From Candidatus Planktophila limnetica (GTDB lineage: Bacteria > Actinomycetota > Actinomycetes > Nanopelagicales > Nanopelagicaceae): 5,718 bases of DNA. The stretch is taken from NCBI GenBank assembly GCA_029979485.1, contig JAPOHK010000067.1, positions 1-5,718 of the forward strand, given 5' to 3'. Positions 4,726 through 5,718 of this stretch are shown one piece after another. The position numbers and the translations under genes were made by a program. Numbering within the stretch: the first letter of the stretch is position 1; each line of letters opens with the position of its first letter. A model generated the notes under the pieces. It did no database searches, was not told the DNA's origin, and saw only the letters and a program-made list of their open reading frames with translations.

Positions 4726-5718
4726 CTAGTGAAAGATTTTGCCCGGGTTCAAAATGCCCTTGGGGTCGAGGGCGTTTTTGATCGAGGCCATCACAGCCAT
4801 TGAGCCTGGGCCCGCCTCTTTTTCAAGGGATGAAATCTTGCCAGCACCGATTCCATGCTCGCCCGTGCAGGTTCCACCCATGTCAATAATCGCATCGGTC
4901 ATGTGATGAGTCAGCTCGCGAACAGCCGGCAACTCCTCTGGCTTATTGGGATCAGTGATGATGAAGGCGTGAAAGTTTCCATCTGCAACGTGTCCAAGAA
5001 TTGAGAATGGAAATGGACTCTGGCTAAGAATTTTTTCAGTCAGTGCAACAGCATCAGCCAATTTAGAAAGTGGCACGGCTGCATCGGTGCTTATTGCACG
5101 CTTGCCTGGGTGCGCAGAAATTCCTGCCCAATAGGCGTTGTGACGTGCTTGCCATAACTTACGACGTGCACCTTCTTCCGAAGTCCATTCAAAGTTTGTT
5201 CCGCCAAACTCTGCAGCAATTTCTTGAACGACTTGCGCATCTTCTTCAACACTGCGCGGACTTCCATGAAACTCAAAGAGCAATGTAGGTGCTTCTTCTA
5301 AATCTAATCCATCGTGAGCATTTACATTCTTAATGCACTGAGCATCTAAAAATTCGCAGCGTGCGATAGCAACACCGGATCGCACAACCGCAATTGCTGC
5401 TTGCACTCCATCTGCAAGAGTTGGAAAGCGGGAGACTGCTGCAGCCATCTTCTCTGGAATACCAAATACTCGTAGAGTAATTTCAGTAACGATTGCGAGT
5501 GTCCCTTCAGAACCGACAATCAGACGAGTTAAGTCATATCCTGCAGATAATTTTCTTGTTTCACGCCCTACATGAATAATTGTTCCATCTGCAAGGACGG
5601 CAGTTAACTTCAAAACATTCTCACGCATCGATCCATAACGAACTGTTGTTGTGCCAGCGGCGCCAGTTGATGTCATTCCACCGATGGTTGCATCTGCACC
5701 TGGATCTACTGAGAAGAA
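4726..5718 (-). CDS. FAD-linked D-lactate dehydrogenase/GlcD-type oxidase, 5' end outside window
   Basis: The reading frame is open to the right edge, so 330 C-terminal residues are visible and roughly 120-150 N-terminal residues, including the FAD-pyrophosphate loop, are missing. The ATG at 5676 is internal: the 14 codons before it read FFSVDPGADATIGG, a conserved segment of D-2-hydroxyacid dehydrogenases, continuing into GMTSTGAAGT. In visible-fragment numbering: VRYGSMRENVL (26-36), VGSEGTLAIVTE (68-79), a substrate-side Arg/Trp segment RKLWQARHNAYWA (186-198), GHVADGNFH (242-250) with H243 and H250, TGEHGIG (285-291) with E287 and H288, and LDPKGILNPGKIFH at the end. The two His and the Glu-His pair are the metal and substrate ligands of the D-lactate dehydrogenase (cytochrome)/GlcD group, which oxidises D-2-hydroxy acids to 2-keto acids and passes electrons to the respiratory chain. 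D-lactate, glycolate or another D-2-hydroxy acid all fit. It ends in TAG, 95 nt before the next gene. Confidence 0.9.
   Translation of the reverse strand, partial: FFSVDPGADATIGGMTSTGAAGTTTVRYGSMRENVLKLTAVLADGTIIHVGRETRKLSAGYDLTRLIVGSEGTLAIVTEITLRVFGIPEKMAAAVSRFPTLADGVQAAIAVVRSGVAIARCEFLDAQCIKNVNAHDGLDLEEAPTLLFEFHGSPRSVEEDAQVVQEIAAEFGGTNFEWTSEEGARRKLWQARHNAYWAGISAHPGKRAISTDAAVPLSKLADAVALTEKILSQSPFPFSILGHVADGNFHAFIITDPNKPEELPAVRELTHHMTDAIIDMGGTCTGEHGIGAGKISSLEKEAGPGSMAVMASIKNALDPKGILNPGKIFH

Overview
This is a compact bacterial catabolic operon read entirely from the minus strand, so transcription runs from high to low coordinates. Base composition is in the mid-40s % GC by spot counts of single lines (37-60%). 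Genes are packed with gaps of 5 to 33 nt, except for one 95-nt promoter-bearing gap. Two of the starts are GTG, and most genes have purine-rich Shine-Dalgarno sites. These traits would suit a streamlined planktonic bacterium, possibly a low-GC freshwater actinobacterium, but nothing here is taxonomically diagnostic and I hold that placement weakly.

Layout in the order of transcription: (1) 5718-4726, the C-terminal 330 residues of a D-lactate dehydrogenase/GlcD-type FAD oxidase whose start lies outside the window. (2) A 95-nt gap with a sigma70-like promoter (TTGACG, 17 bp, TAATAT) and, over the predicted +1, a perfect 12-bp palindrome CTTGTATACAAG that looks like a GntR-family operator. (3) 4630-3143, a second FAD oxidase of the alkyl-DHAP-synthase-like branch. 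(4) 3111-2212, a TIM-barrel sugar isomerase/epimerase of the D-tagatose 3-epimerase type, preceded by a hairpin that buries its ribosome-binding site opposite a UUUU run. (5) 2206-974, a divergent Tm-1-like (UPF0261) ATP-binding-domain protein. (6) 958-38, a creatininase-family metallohydrolase. (7) A Shine-Dalgarno and ATG at the left edge, showing that the operon continues beyond base 1.

As a set, the genes suggest an inducible pathway for a small polyhydroxylated or hydroxy-acid substrate. Two flavoprotein dehydrogenases would oxidise a C-OH group, an epimerase would rearrange a keto-sugar or similar ketose, a creatininase-fold hydrolase would open an amide, lactam or lactone-like bond, and the Tm-1-like protein, whose family reaction I do not know, would supply another step. 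No transporter and no regulator are visible. The substrate cannot be read from the sequence, and I know of no characterised pathway with exactly this gene set, so the cluster is the main candidate for something undescribed. I saw no RNA genes, CRISPR arrays, insertion sequences or long repeats.
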